A stretch of DNA of 64,000 nt. Origin: JAVJUV01 sp047314965. GTDB lineage: Bacteria; Pseudomonadota; Alphaproteobacteria; Rhodobacterales; Rhodobacteraceae. Position numbers and translations under genes: made by a program. Under the pieces are notes generated by a model. That model made no database searches. It was given only the letters and a program-made list of their open reading frames with translations, and was not told the DNA's origin. The stretch lies in assembly GCF_047314965.1 (NCBI RefSeq), contig NZ_JBLBVK010000041.1:1-64000 (forward strand), in the 5' to 3' direction. Shown here one piece after another: positions 34,437 to 42,925 of this stretch. Each line of letters begins with the position of its first letter. Positions within the stretch are counted from its first letter, which is position 1.

Positions 34437-35483
34437 CTACCCCCTCACCACCCGGAAACGCGCGAGAAGGATCGCCAGCACCATGAACAGGAGAGCCGTC
34501 GCGAGCGAGATGTCCGCAATATAGGTTGGCACCTCCGCCGCGCGGCTCATGCTGTCGGCGCCGACGAAGATGCCTGCCACGAAAAGGGCCGAGACCACGA
34601 CGCCCAAGGGATGCAGAAGCGCCAGCATCGCGACTATGATGCCGGTGTAGCCAAAGCCCGGCGAAAGATCGAGGGTCAGGTTCCCCTTGAGTCCTGCGAC
34701 CTCGGAATAGCCGGCGAGCGCGGCGAGACCACCGGAAAGAAGCGCGGTTTTAAGGAGAACCCGGTTCACCGGGATACCAGCGAAGCGGGCCGCATCCGGG
34801 TTTTGCCCGACGGCGCGAATCTCGTAGCCCAGCGTCGTGCGAGTCTGGATGACCCAGACGGCAATGGCCGCGATTATCCCGAGAGCGAAGCCCCAGTGCA
34901 GTCTGAGGCCGTCGACGATCCGGGGCAGCCGCGCATCGCGGGGCAGGGCCTCGGATTTCGGCCAGCCCATGCCCATCGGATCCTTCAGTGCGCCTTCAAG
35001 CAGCATGGAGACGAAGAGCAGCATGATGAAGTTGAAGAGGAGCGTCGTCACGACTTCATCCACGCCAAGCCGGACCTTCAGGAACACGGGCCCCAGGAGG
35101 ATCAGCGCGCCAGAGATCACGGCAAAGAGCGCCATGACCGGGATGGCGAGAGGGCCTGGAAGCCCGAGTTTCGTGCCGATCAGGACTGTCACGAGGGCGC
35201 CGGCGTACAGCTGCGCCTCGGCCCCAATGTTCCAGAGCTTGGCCCGGAACGCGACCGCGACGGCAAGTCCCGTGAAGATGAGAGGCGTTGCCCGGTTCAG
35301 GGTTTCGAGGACGGCGAATTTCGACCCTGCAGCGCCCTTGATGATAAGTCCAAGCGTGGCGAAGGGATCGGCGCCGGCAAGCATTGCGAGGAAAGATGCC
35401 ACGCCGACCGTCGCCACGAGTGACGCGGCGGGCAGGCCGAGGGTTCGCAGGAGCGTCGGGCTGGAGACAGGTTCAAGCCGCAT
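34437..35483 (-). CDS. BMP-type ABC transporter permease (nucleoside/nucleobase)
   Basis: A 348-residue inner-membrane permease of the YufP type. The N-terminus MRLEPVSSPTLLR is followed by hydrophobic segments (LVATVGVASFLAMLAG) and LNRATPLIFTGLAVAVAFRA, then LWNIGAEAQLYAGA, the signature of this permease class. ATG at 35483 is chosen; it overlaps the ATPase end by 11 bp. It pairs with the next permease gene. Confidence 0.88.
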   Translation of the reverse strand: MRLEPVSSPTLLRTLGLPAASLVATVGVASFLAMLAGADPFATLGLIIKGAAGSKFAVLETLNRATPLIFTGLAVAVAFRAKLWNIGAEAQLYAGALVTVLIGTKLGLPGPLAIPVMALFAVISGALILLGPVFLKVRLGVDEVVTTLLFNFIMLLFVSMLLEGALKDPMGMGWPKSEALPRDARLPRIVDGLRLHWGFALGIIAAIAVWVIQTRTTLGYEIRAVGQNPDAARFAGIPVNRVLLKTALLSGGLAALAGYSEVAGLKGNLTLDLSPGFGYTGIIVAMLALLHPLGVVVSALFVAGIFVGADSMSRAAEVPTYIADISLATALLFMVLAILLARFRVVRG

Positions 35484-37008
35484 GGTCGAATCCCTGTCCG
35501 GCCATCCAGGCGCCAAGTTCGGCCGGGCTTTTCGTGCCGCGCGGGAAACCTGGCGAGATGCGGCCCTCGGACATCACATGCACCACGTCGGACAGCGCGA
35601 GTATTTCATCGAGATCCTCCGAGATCAGCAGGACGGCCGCTCCGGCGTCGCGCGCCTCGATCAGTCGTTCCTGCACGTAGGTCAGCGCACCGATATCCAG
35701 TCCCCGCACGGGCTGGTTTGCCAGGATGATGCGCGGGTTCGATTCCAGCACGCGACCGAGGATCAGCTTCTGCATGTTGCCCCCGGAGAGAAGCCGAATA
35801 CGGGTCTCCGGGCCGGGGCAACGCACATCGTAGCGGGCAATGATGTCCTCTGCATGCCCACGCGCCTTGCGCCAGTCGATGAATCCCGTGCGGCTGAAAG
35901 GCGGCGCGGCATAGCTTTCCAGAACGGCGTTCTCCGTCAGCGAGAAATCGGCGATCGAGCCGAGCGCGTGGCGGTCTTCCGGTATCCGTCCTATCCCCGC
36001 ATCGAGGGCTTTGCGCGGTGACCAATCCGCAGGGCGATTTCCGGAAACCAGCATCTCGCCCTGTTCCGGCTCGGTCAGGCCTCCGATCAGGTCGGCAAGC
36101 GCACCCTGGCCGTTGCCGGAAACACCGGCGATGCCGACGATCTGCCCTTCGCGCAAGACAAGGCTGGCGTCTTTCAGACCGGTCCGCCGGCCTTCGGACG
36201 GCGTCGACACATTGCGGATTTCAAGCAGGGCTTCGCCCGGGGTGCGGGTTTCGGCATGGGGCAACGCCACCTCGGCTCCGACCATCATCTCGGCAAGCCT
36301 GTGACGGTCGGTGTCCTTTGTGGCGACTTCACCAACCAGTTTTCCGTGGCGCAAAACGATGACGCGTTCGGAAATCGCGGTCACCTCGTGGAGTTTGTGC
36401 GAGATGAAGATGACCGAAAGCCCCCTGGCGACTGCCTTCCGCAGCGTCTGAAAAAGCGCTTCGCTTTCCTGAGGGGTCAGGACGGCGGTCGGTTCGTCCA
36501 GGATCAGAACCCGCGCGTCCCGGTAGAGCGCCTTCAGGATCTCGACGCGCTGGCGCTCGCCGACCGACAGTGTCTTGATCGGCGTGTCGAGATGGACGGT
36601 CAGCCCGAAGTCGCGTGACAGGGCCTCGACCCGTGCCCGCCCTTCGGCCTTCCCGAGACTTGCGCGCCAGAGCGGAACAGTTCCGAGCAGAATATTCTCG
36701 AGTGCGGTCATGTTTTCGGCGAGCGTGAAGTGCTGGTGCACCATGCCGACGCCTGCGGCCAGCGCAACGCCGGGCGCGCCGGGGGGAAGCGTTTCGCCCA
36801 TCACCTCGACCGTGCCCGCGTCGGCGGTGTAGTGGCCGAACAGAATGTTCATCAGCGTGGTTTTGCCCGCGCCGTTTTCTCCAAGCAAAGCAAGAACTTC
36901 GCCCTTGTGCAGGGCGAAGCTGATGTCTTCGTTTGCCGTCAGCTGACCGAAACGCTTGGTGATTCCGGTCAGCCTCAGGACAACGTCCCGGGACGGGCGG
37001 TCTGTCAT
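35473..37008 (-). CDS. ABC transporter ATPase with two nucleotide-binding domains
   Basis: A 511-residue tandem ATPase of the RbsA/YufO type. The first domain has GENGAGKTT, LSVGERQRVEI and LILDEPTAVL. The second has a degenerate Walker A (GVSGNGQGAL), LLSGGNMQKLIL and the weak Walker B ILANQPVRGLD, the usual asymmetry for this class. The start ATG shares its A with the TGA stop of the binding-protein gene (TGATG), showing coupling. It serves the BMP-type importer. Confidence 0.9.
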   Translation of the reverse strand: MTDRPSRDVVLRLTGITKRFGQLTANEDISFALHKGEVLALLGENGAGKTTLMNILFGHYTADAGTVEVMGETLPPGAPGVALAAGVGMVHQHFTLAENMTALENILLGTVPLWRASLGKAEGRARVEALSRDFGLTVHLDTPIKTLSVGERQRVEILKALYRDARVLILDEPTAVLTPQESEALFQTLRKAVARGLSVIFISHKLHEVTAISERVIVLRHGKLVGEVATKDTDRHRLAEMMVGAEVALPHAETRTPGEALLEIRNVSTPSEGRRTGLKDASLVLREGQIVGIAGVSGNGQGALADLIGGLTEPEQGEMLVSGNRPADWSPRKALDAGIGRIPEDRHALGSIADFSLTENAVLESYAAPPFSRTGFIDWRKARGHAEDIIARYDVRCPGPETRIRLLSGGNMQKLILGRVLESNPRIILANQPVRGLDIGALTYVQERLIEARDAGAAVLLISEDLDEILALSDVVHVMSEGRISPGFPRGTKSPAELGAWMAGQGFDHAA

Positions 37009-38036
37009 CAGGAAGAGGTCGGTTCTTCGTCGTTGACCGTGACCACGAAATCTCCGGACCGGATGGCGGCCTCGCGCTCTGCCACCAGATCGAGAGCCGC
37101 CTGAGGAACCTTGCCGTCGAAGGTGCCGAGCGGCGCGAGGGAGCACCCGCCTTCCTTCATGTAGCTGTAGAGACCGTAGTTTGCGGCCTGGAAGCTGCCA
37201 TCGGCAACGCGCGATAGGGCCGCCTGCAGCGTGGGCTCGAAATGCCAGAGCGCCGAGGCAACGACCGTGTCGGGATAATCCGGTTGCGTGTCGATCACGT
37301 TGCCGATCGCGAGAATGCCGCGCTCCTGCGCTGCGTCCGAAACACCGAAGCGCTCGGCGTAGAGGAGGTCCGCGCCGTTTTCGATCATGGCGAAAGCTGT
37401 TTCCTTTGCCTTTGGCGGATCGAACCAGGAACCGATGAAGCTGACCTGGAAAGTTGCATCCGGTTTCATCTCGCGCACGCCTGCCATGAAGGCATGCATC
37501 AGGCGGTTGACCTCGGGGATCGGGAAGCCGCCGACCATGCCGATATTGCCGGTTTCAGTCATTGCGCCCGCTATGATGCCAGAAAGGTAGGAGGCATCCT
37601 GGATGTAGTTGTCGAACACGGACAGGTTCGGGTAGGCGGGGTCGTCGAGGAACGACGAGCCAAGCAGGAAGGCGGTCTCCGGGTAATCGAGCACCACTTC
37701 GCGGGCTTCCTGCTCTACACCGAAGATTTCACCGATGATCAGCTTCACGCCCTGCTCGGCATATTCCCGCATGACGCGGGGATAGTCGGTGTTCGCCGTG
37801 TTCTCGGAGAAGGTATAGGTGATCTGGCCCGCGGCCTTTGCCGCCTCGGCCGCGACGTGAATGCGGCTGACCCACTGCTGTTCGACCGGAACCGTGTAGA
37901 TGCCGGCCACGCTGATCGCGTCCTGCGCCAGAAGACGGCCTGGCGTGATAAGGCCCGCTGCAGCTGCTGCGCTGCCTGCTCCGAGCAAAAGCTGGCGGCG
38001 ATGCAGCGTCGAGGCGGTGATGAGTTTTCTCGTCAT
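37008..38036 (-). CDS. BMP-family periplasmic substrate-binding protein
   Basis: A 342-residue binding protein of the BmpA/PnrA family, which bind nucleosides or nucleobases. The N-terminus carries a twin-arginine-like leader (HRRQLLLGAGSAAAAAGL) instead of a lipobox. Family features are VKLIIGEIFGVEQEARE, NLSVFDNYIQDASYLSGIIAG and GMVGGFPIPEVN. It is the first gene of the operon binding protein, ATPase, permease, permease, deaminase. Exact ligand not known. Confidence 0.88.
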   Translation of the reverse strand: MTRKLITASTLHRRQLLLGAGSAAAAAGLITPGRLLAQDAISVAGIYTVPVEQQWVSRIHVAAEAAKAAGQITYTFSENTANTDYPRVMREYAEQGVKLIIGEIFGVEQEAREVVLDYPETAFLLGSSFLDDPAYPNLSVFDNYIQDASYLSGIIAGAMTETGNIGMVGGFPIPEVNRLMHAFMAGVREMKPDATFQVSFIGSWFDPPKAKETAFAMIENGADLLYAERFGVSDAAQERGILAIGNVIDTQPDYPDTVVASALWHFEPTLQAALSRVADGSFQAANYGLYSYMKEGGCSLAPLGTFDGKVPQAALDLVAEREAAIRSGDFVVTVNDEEPTSS

Positions 38037-38419
38037 GGTTTCCCCCTGTTTCGACGTAATTTTTGGTTTCGTACTTCTCGACGGTTGGCCGCCGTTTAGA
38101 CCAGCCCGACGCTGCCAACATCGGGCCGTTCGGAGTGGAATGATACAAAACTGTGCGTTGCTTCATGAAGCGTCTATTTCTGATGCACGTCAAGGACCGG
38201 CGTGCCGAAGCGATGCTGCTTCGTTCGTCTTCGAAGCCTGCCGGAACGTGCTTCCAGATCGGCAGAGAATGCTGCAAATCAGTACGCGGAACGCCTGACG
38301 TCACCAGTGGATGACACTCCAAATCGAAGATGACGCCGGGCTTGCAAATTTGCCCTGTCCCGGTGCCATATAGGTGTGTGCGCTTCGGCAGCACGGCTTG
38401 CGGGGGGAGGCGGGACCGG
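38037..38419. other. Divergent intergenic region, BMP importer / Mo hydroxylase
   Basis: 383 bases with no convincing gene. It contains the perfect 12-bp palindrome GCTTCATGAAGC at 38160-38171, a candidate operator for the divergent transcription units. A GGGGGGAGG at 38403-38411 provides the ribosome site for the plus-strand gene. Nothing else was recognised. Confidence 0.5.
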
Positions 38420-38905
38420 ATGGGCGATAGCCGGAAGATTTCGTGTTTTGTGAACGGGAAGGCCACGGAGCTGGAAACGGATCCGAACGTACCCCTTTTG
38501 CATGTCCTCCGTGAAGCGCTTGGAATGAAGGCCACCCGTTTCGGCTGTGGCGAGGCGACCTGCGGTGCCTGCACCGTGATCGTCGATGGGCGTCCGGTCA
38601 TGTCCTGCGACATGCCTGTCGGCCAGATCGACAACTGCCGGATCGAGACCGCGGACAGCCTTGCGGGGAACCCTACACATCCTCTGGTTTCGGCCTTTCT
38701 CGATCATCAGGCTGGACAGTGCGGATACTGTCTTCCGGGCATACTGATGACGGCGAAGGCATTACTGAGCGAAGAACCCACGGCGAACCGGGAGCGGATC
38801 GCCGCGGCTTTGGACGGTAACCTCTGCCGCTGCGGTGCTCATGCGCGAATACTGGATGCGATTGAGGATGCAGCGGCGCGGATGTCCGTTGAGGTCCGCG
38901 TATGA
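38420..38905 (+). CDS. 2Fe-2S small subunit of a molybdenum hydroxylase (IorA-like)
   Basis: A 161-residue protein with two iron-sulfur clusters. The N-terminal plant-ferredoxin fold has the GCGEATCGACTV loop; the C-terminal helical domain has QCGYCLPG and LCRCG. It transfers electrons out of the molybdenum centre. It overlaps the large subunit start (ATGA), so the two make a heterodimer. No FAD subunit gene is next to it. Confidence 0.9.
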   Translation: MGDSRKISCFVNGKATELETDPNVPLLHVLREALGMKATRFGCGEATCGACTVIVDGRPVMSCDMPVGQIDNCRIETADSLAGNPTHPLVSAFLDHQAGQCGYCLPGILMTAKALLSEEPTANRERIAAALDGNLCRCGAHARILDAIEDAAARMSVEVRV

Positions 38906-41010
38906 ACGGCACTGTCCCGCCCCTGTTGGCCGACGCTCCATTGCTGAGCGACTGGGTCAGTGTTTCAGCCGACGGTCGCATCACCTTCATGTCCGGCCGC
39001 GTCGAGCTGGGGCAGGGAAATGCGACTGCTCTACTCATGATGGCGGCCGACGAGTTGGGTGTCGCGCCGCACGCCATCGAACTTGAGACGGCCCGTACGG
39101 ACCGGACGCCGAACGAGGGCTTCACCGCAGGCAGCATGTCGATCACATTCGGCGGGCAGGCCTTGCGCTGGGCCGCCTCCGCTCTTCGTGTCAGCATCTT
39201 TTCGCAGGCTGCCGGGCGGCTTGGTCTGGAACCGGGTGATCTGAACCTGGTGGGGGGCAAACTTCTTGCGCGTGGTGAACCAAGCGGGCTTCGTCTGGCT
39301 GACATCGCCAAGCACGTGGACCTGTCGAGCGAGATTGCACCGCTGGCGCGTCCGAAAGCGGCGGATGAAAGGTGGGCAACCTTCCGGGACATTCCCCGCC
39401 CTGACCTGATCGAACGGCTGACCGGGGCCCCATTCGTGCATGACATGACCGCGCCGGACATGCTGCATGGCGCGCCGGTTCATCCGCCGGGCATGTATGC
39501 GCGACTTGTGGCTCTTGACCTCGGCGAACTTGAATCGCGTCCCGGTGTCGTGAAGGTCATCCGCGACGGATCTTTTGTCGGCATCATTGCGGATACACCG
39601 TTGGCGGCCGCGCGGGCTGCCGACTGGGCCAGGCGAACTGGTACCTGGGACGACGCCCGGGATGAGACGGGTGACCCTGTCGAGGTTATCAGGCAGTCGA
39701 GCGGAGGCGCGGAGACCGTTCTGGAAACGGGTGACGTCAACCGGAATATCGGAGAGTGGTTCGAAACGACTGTCTCTCGGCCCTACCTGTTTCATGGCTC
39801 CATCGGCCCGGCCGCGGCCGTGGCCGTCTGGGAGGCCGAGAGCGCGACGGTCTGGACCCACAGCCAAGGTGTGTTCCAGTTGCGCAAGGCCATTGCCGAG
39901 ACATTGCGCAAGGAAGAAGACGATATCGTCGTCATCCATCGGCCCGGCGCCGGTTGCTACGGGCATAACGGCGCTGATGACGTTGCATTGGATGCGATCC
40001 TGATGGCGCGCGCGGTGCCCGGCAGGCAGGTCAAGGTGGTCTGGTCCCGGTATGACGAGTTTCATGCCGCGCCCATGGGGGCGGCTATGGCCACGACGGT
40101 TCGTGCCTTGCTCGGCCCCGACAATACACTGTCAGCCGTGGACGTGACGGTGAATTCCGCCCCGCACACCAATCGGCCGGGCATGAGCGGGTCGCCGAAC
40201 CTGCGCGCCGCGGCCTACCTGTCGAACCCGATCATGCCTGCGCGATCGGCCGATCTTCCCCTGGCGCGCGGGGGAGGTGCCGACCGGAACGCGGTCCCTT
40301 CCTACAACGTGGGGGATGTCCGTGTGCGAAAGCGGCTGGTTCACGATCTGCCTTACAGATCCTCGTCGCTGCGCTCTCTCGGGGCGTATAACAACGTGGT
40401 CGCCAGCGAGACTTTGATGGACGACATCGCGCATGCGATCGGCGAGGATCCGTTGCAGTTCCGGCTGAAGCATGCGGATGACCCGCGCGCACGAGAGGTT
40501 CTCGAGCGCATCGATGCGGAGACGCGAACGGCCCGGTCCGGGGATCAGCCGGAGGGCGCCGGGTGGGGCCTGGGATACGCGCGCTACAAGGGAACAGCCG
40601 GATACTGCGCCGTGATGCTGCGCGTCGAGGTGGACGGAAACGTCCGAGTGACGCATGCCTATTCGGTCTGCGACGTCGGAGAAGCGGTTAGCCCGGACGG
40701 CGTGAAGAACCAGATCGAAGGGGGCATAATCCAATCGATCAGCTGGACCTTGAAGGAGGCCGTGCCCGTCGACGGTTTGACGACAACGGTCGAGTCCTGG
40801 CTGGACTATCCGATTCTGAAATTCAGCGAGATCCCGCGCTTGTCGGTGACGGTGATCGACAGGCCGGGGGAGACGCCGCTGGGAGCAGGCGAAATCTCGC
40901 AGGGGCCGGCCGGCGCGGCTGTGTCGAACGCCGTGCGCGCGGCGCTTGGGGTCAGGATCCGGCGTCTGCCGATCACTCGCGAGGCGATCATAGGCGCCGT
41001 CTCAGAGTAG
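38902..41010 (+). CDS. Molybdopterin-binding large subunit of a molybdenum hydroxylase (IorB/NicB-like)
   Basis: A 702-residue subunit of the xanthine-dehydrogenase superfamily. A Mo-cofactor segment (SGRVELGQGNATALLMMAADE, read in parts) lies at the very N-terminus, before the hammerhead domain (PFVHDMTAPDMLHGAPVHPPGMY, about 175-250), which is the permuted order known for IorB-like enzymes. The C-terminal GAGEISQGPAGAAVSNAV carries the probable catalytic Glu. No Tat leader and no cytochrome domain are present. It may hydroxylate an N-heterocycle or purine-like compound; the neighbouring nucleobase importer fits, but the substrate is inferred. Confidence 0.82.
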   Translation: MNGTVPPLLADAPLLSDWVSVSADGRITFMSGRVELGQGNATALLMMAADELGVAPHAIELETARTDRTPNEGFTAGSMSITFGGQALRWAASALRVSIFSQAAGRLGLEPGDLNLVGGKLLARGEPSGLRLADIAKHVDLSSEIAPLARPKAADERWATFRDIPRPDLIERLTGAPFVHDMTAPDMLHGAPVHPPGMYARLVALDLGELESRPGVVKVIRDGSFVGIIADTPLAAARAADWARRTGTWDDARDETGDPVEVIRQSSGGAETVLETGDVNRNIGEWFETTVSRPYLFHGSIGPAAAVAVWEAESATVWTHSQGVFQLRKAIAETLRKEEDDIVVIHRPGAGCYGHNGADDVALDAILMARAVPGRQVKVVWSRYDEFHAAPMGAAMATTVRALLGPDNTLSAVDVTVNSAPHTNRPGMSGSPNLRAAAYLSNPIMPARSADLPLARGGGADRNAVPSYNVGDVRVRKRLVHDLPYRSSSLRSLGAYNNVVASETLMDDIAHAIGEDPLQFRLKHADDPRAREVLERIDAETRTARSGDQPEGAGWGLGYARYKGTAGYCAVMLRVEVDGNVRVTHAYSVCDVGEAVSPDGVKNQIEGGIIQSISWTLKEAVPVDGLTTTVESWLDYPILKFSEIPRLSVTVIDRPGETPLGAGEISQGPAGAAVSNAVRAALGVRIRRLPITREAIIGAVSE

Positions 41011-41033
41011 GGGACTTCCCTGAAGGTTCTGCC

Positions 41034-41624
41034 TCAGTATGGATTCCTTGGCGTTCTGTCGGAGGACAGGGATTGCTGGCTGCGCTCGACCAGCAATTCG
41101 ATCGCGTCGGCCAGGTGTTCGCGGTCGATATGGTGGTCGCCGCGGGCGACGCGGATCCGGTGCGCCTCGATCATGACGTCGGCATGGCGGCAGCCTTCGG
41201 GAGGCTCGAACCGGTAGGACGCGATTTCGATCAGCAGCCCCAATGGGTCCTGGAAATAAATCGAGTCCATGAAACCACGGTCCTTGGGGCCGGAATGCTT
41301 GATCCCGCGATCATCGAGCCGCTTTGCCACCTGCCAGAATGTGGCCTGGCTGACATTGAAGGCAATGTGATGAACGGCCCCCGGCTCGGTAGATGTCCGG
41401 CTGGAATCCGGTTTGCGATCTTCATTGGTGAAGATCGTGATCAGGCGTCCGTCGCCGGGATCGAAGTAGAGATGGCCTTCGTTCGGATTGTCGAGGTTGG
41501 GCTGATCGAAGATGAAGGGCATGCCAAGGAGCCCTTCCCAGAAGTCGATGGAAGTTTGCCGATCCGCCCCCACAAGTGTGATGTGATGGACGCCCTGCGC
41601 CTGGATCTTTCTGATATCGCTCAT
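41034..41624 (-). CDS. VOC (glyoxalase/extradiol dioxygenase) superfamily protein
   Basis: A 196-residue metalloprotein with paired beta-alpha-beta-beta-beta modules. The likely metal ligands are H14 in VHHITLVG, H in VHHIAFNV and the Glu of LLIEIASY. This subgroup resembles ring-cleaving dioxygenase and glyoxalase-like annotations, but no substrate can be read. The C-terminal ~50 residues are polar and extra to the core fold. It lies 90 bp downstream of the aldo-keto reductase gene on the same strand and ends 23 bp from the large-subunit stop. Confidence 0.75.
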   Translation of the reverse strand: MSDIRKIQAQGVHHITLVGADRQTSIDFWEGLLGMPFIFDQPNLDNPNEGHLYFDPGDGRLITIFTNEDRKPDSSRTSTEPGAVHHIAFNVSQATFWQVAKRLDDRGIKHSGPKDRGFMDSIYFQDPLGLLIEIASYRFEPPEGCRHADVMIEAHRIRVARGDHHIDREHLADAIELLVERSQQSLSSDRTPRNPY

Positions 41625-41714
41625 TGTCTCGTCACTCCCCTAAGTTGCCTGTTTCCGGCCCTCGCCGTTCCGCGCGTTCAAGAGCATTCCCCAAGGATCG
41701 GATCCTTGCCGGGC

Positions 41715-42743
41715 TCACCCCGTCGGCGCGTCCGGGCGAAGCAGGCCGTTCGATTTCAGGTCTTCCCATAGTGCAGGCGATACCTCTGCCGACGCGGCCT
41801 TTATGTTGCTTTCCATTTCCTCCGGGCTCTGACCGCCCGGGATGACCGAAAGAACCGAGGGATGGCACAAAGGGAACCGGAATGCCGCATCGACCATTCT
41901 GACACCGTGGCTTCGGCAGATCTCGTCGATCCGTTCGACCCGCCGCAGAATCTCCGGTGGTGCGGGTTCATAGTTGTAGAACGCGCCTTCGCGCGCGCCG
42001 GTTGCCAGGATACCCGAGTTATAGGGTCCGCCGATCACAATGCCGATGCCCCGGCTTTCGCAGAGTGGCAGGAAGCTGTCCAACGCTTCCTGTTCCAGAA
42101 GCGTGTATCGGCCTGCCAGCAGAAAGATGTCGAAGTCGCCGCGTTCGGCAAGCCACTGGCATGGCTCCCACATGTTGAGCCCGGCGCCGATGGCCTTGAT
42201 AACCTTCTGGTCGCGCAGCTGGACCAGCGCCTTGTATCCGCCGCCCATGAACTGTTTCAGACGTTCGTCCAGGACGGCTTGCGACCCGGTCACCTGAAGG
42301 TCCAGATCGTGCGCGTAGAGAATGTCGATCCGATCCACCCCCAACCGTTCAAGGGAGAACTCGAGAGAGCGCATGACGCCGTCGTAGCTGTAGTCGTAGA
42401 CCTCGACCCGTGCCGGGACGTCGAACCATTTTCCGAAGCCGTCGCGCTTGTCCGCGGCGACTGCGCGGAGAAGGCGTCCGACTTTCGACGAGAGGACATA
42501 GGAATCGCGGTCCTTGCCTTTCAGAAACGGGTTCAACCGGGTTTCGGACAGGCCAAGGCCATACAGCGGCGCAGTGTCGAAATATCGTATTCCGCTCTCC
42601 CAGGCGCGATCTTGGATGGCCCGCGCGTCCTTGTCGGGGATTGCGCGATAGAGATTGCCGAGGGGAGCGGTGCCGAAGCCGAGCTCGGTGAAGGCAAGTC
42701 TGCCGGTCCCAAGGCGGTCGAATGTTCGGACTGCCAAAGCCAT
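41715..42743 (-). CDS. Aldo-keto reductase, L-fucose/D-threo-aldose 1-dehydrogenase type
   Basis: A 342-residue NAD(P)-dependent TIM barrel. Catalytic tetrad positions are FDTAPLYG (D, Y), LSSKVGRLL (K) and ILYAHDLD (H). It belongs by pattern to the AKR group that includes L-fucose and galactose 1-dehydrogenases, which make aldonolactones. The divergent neighbour encodes a mutarotase-lactonase fusion, which fits an oxidative sugar route (sugar to lactone to aldonate). Exact sugar not known. Confidence 0.8.
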   Translation of the reverse strand: MALAVRTFDRLGTGRLAFTELGFGTAPLGNLYRAIPDKDARAIQDRAWESGIRYFDTAPLYGLGLSETRLNPFLKGKDRDSYVLSSKVGRLLRAVAADKRDGFGKWFDVPARVEVYDYSYDGVMRSLEFSLERLGVDRIDILYAHDLDLQVTGSQAVLDERLKQFMGGGYKALVQLRDQKVIKAIGAGLNMWEPCQWLAERGDFDIFLLAGRYTLLEQEALDSFLPLCESRGIGIVIGGPYNSGILATGAREGAFYNYEPAPPEILRRVERIDEICRSHGVRMVDAAFRFPLCHPSVLSVIPGGQSPEEMESNIKAASAEVSPALWEDLKSNGLLRPDAPTG

Positions 42744-42874
42744 GGTTCACCCCCACGAAGCGCCGACCTGTTTGCGGCCATGATTTTTGTCTGATCGTAG
42801 CCGCCAGCTGAGCGCGAGTCGATCCAATGGTGGCTGCCTTGTCCGGAGGCTTGGGATTACGTCGCAAAGAACAA

Positions 42875-42903
42875 TTGACGACCGGTCAAATCACAGGTGC
42901 AAT
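42875..42903 (+). promoter_or_regulatory. Possible promoter overlapped by inverted repeat TTGAC-N5-GTCAA
   Basis: TTGAC (42875-42879) / GTCAA (42885-42889) flank GACCG. The left arm also reads TTGACG as a -35-like box, with TGCAAT 17 bases later as a weak -10, 23 bp before the start of the fusion gene. A repressor at this repeat would block the promoter of the nine-gene run. Inferred. Confidence 0.4.
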
Positions 42904-42925
42904 CAGGCGCAGGGGAGGCTGAGTC

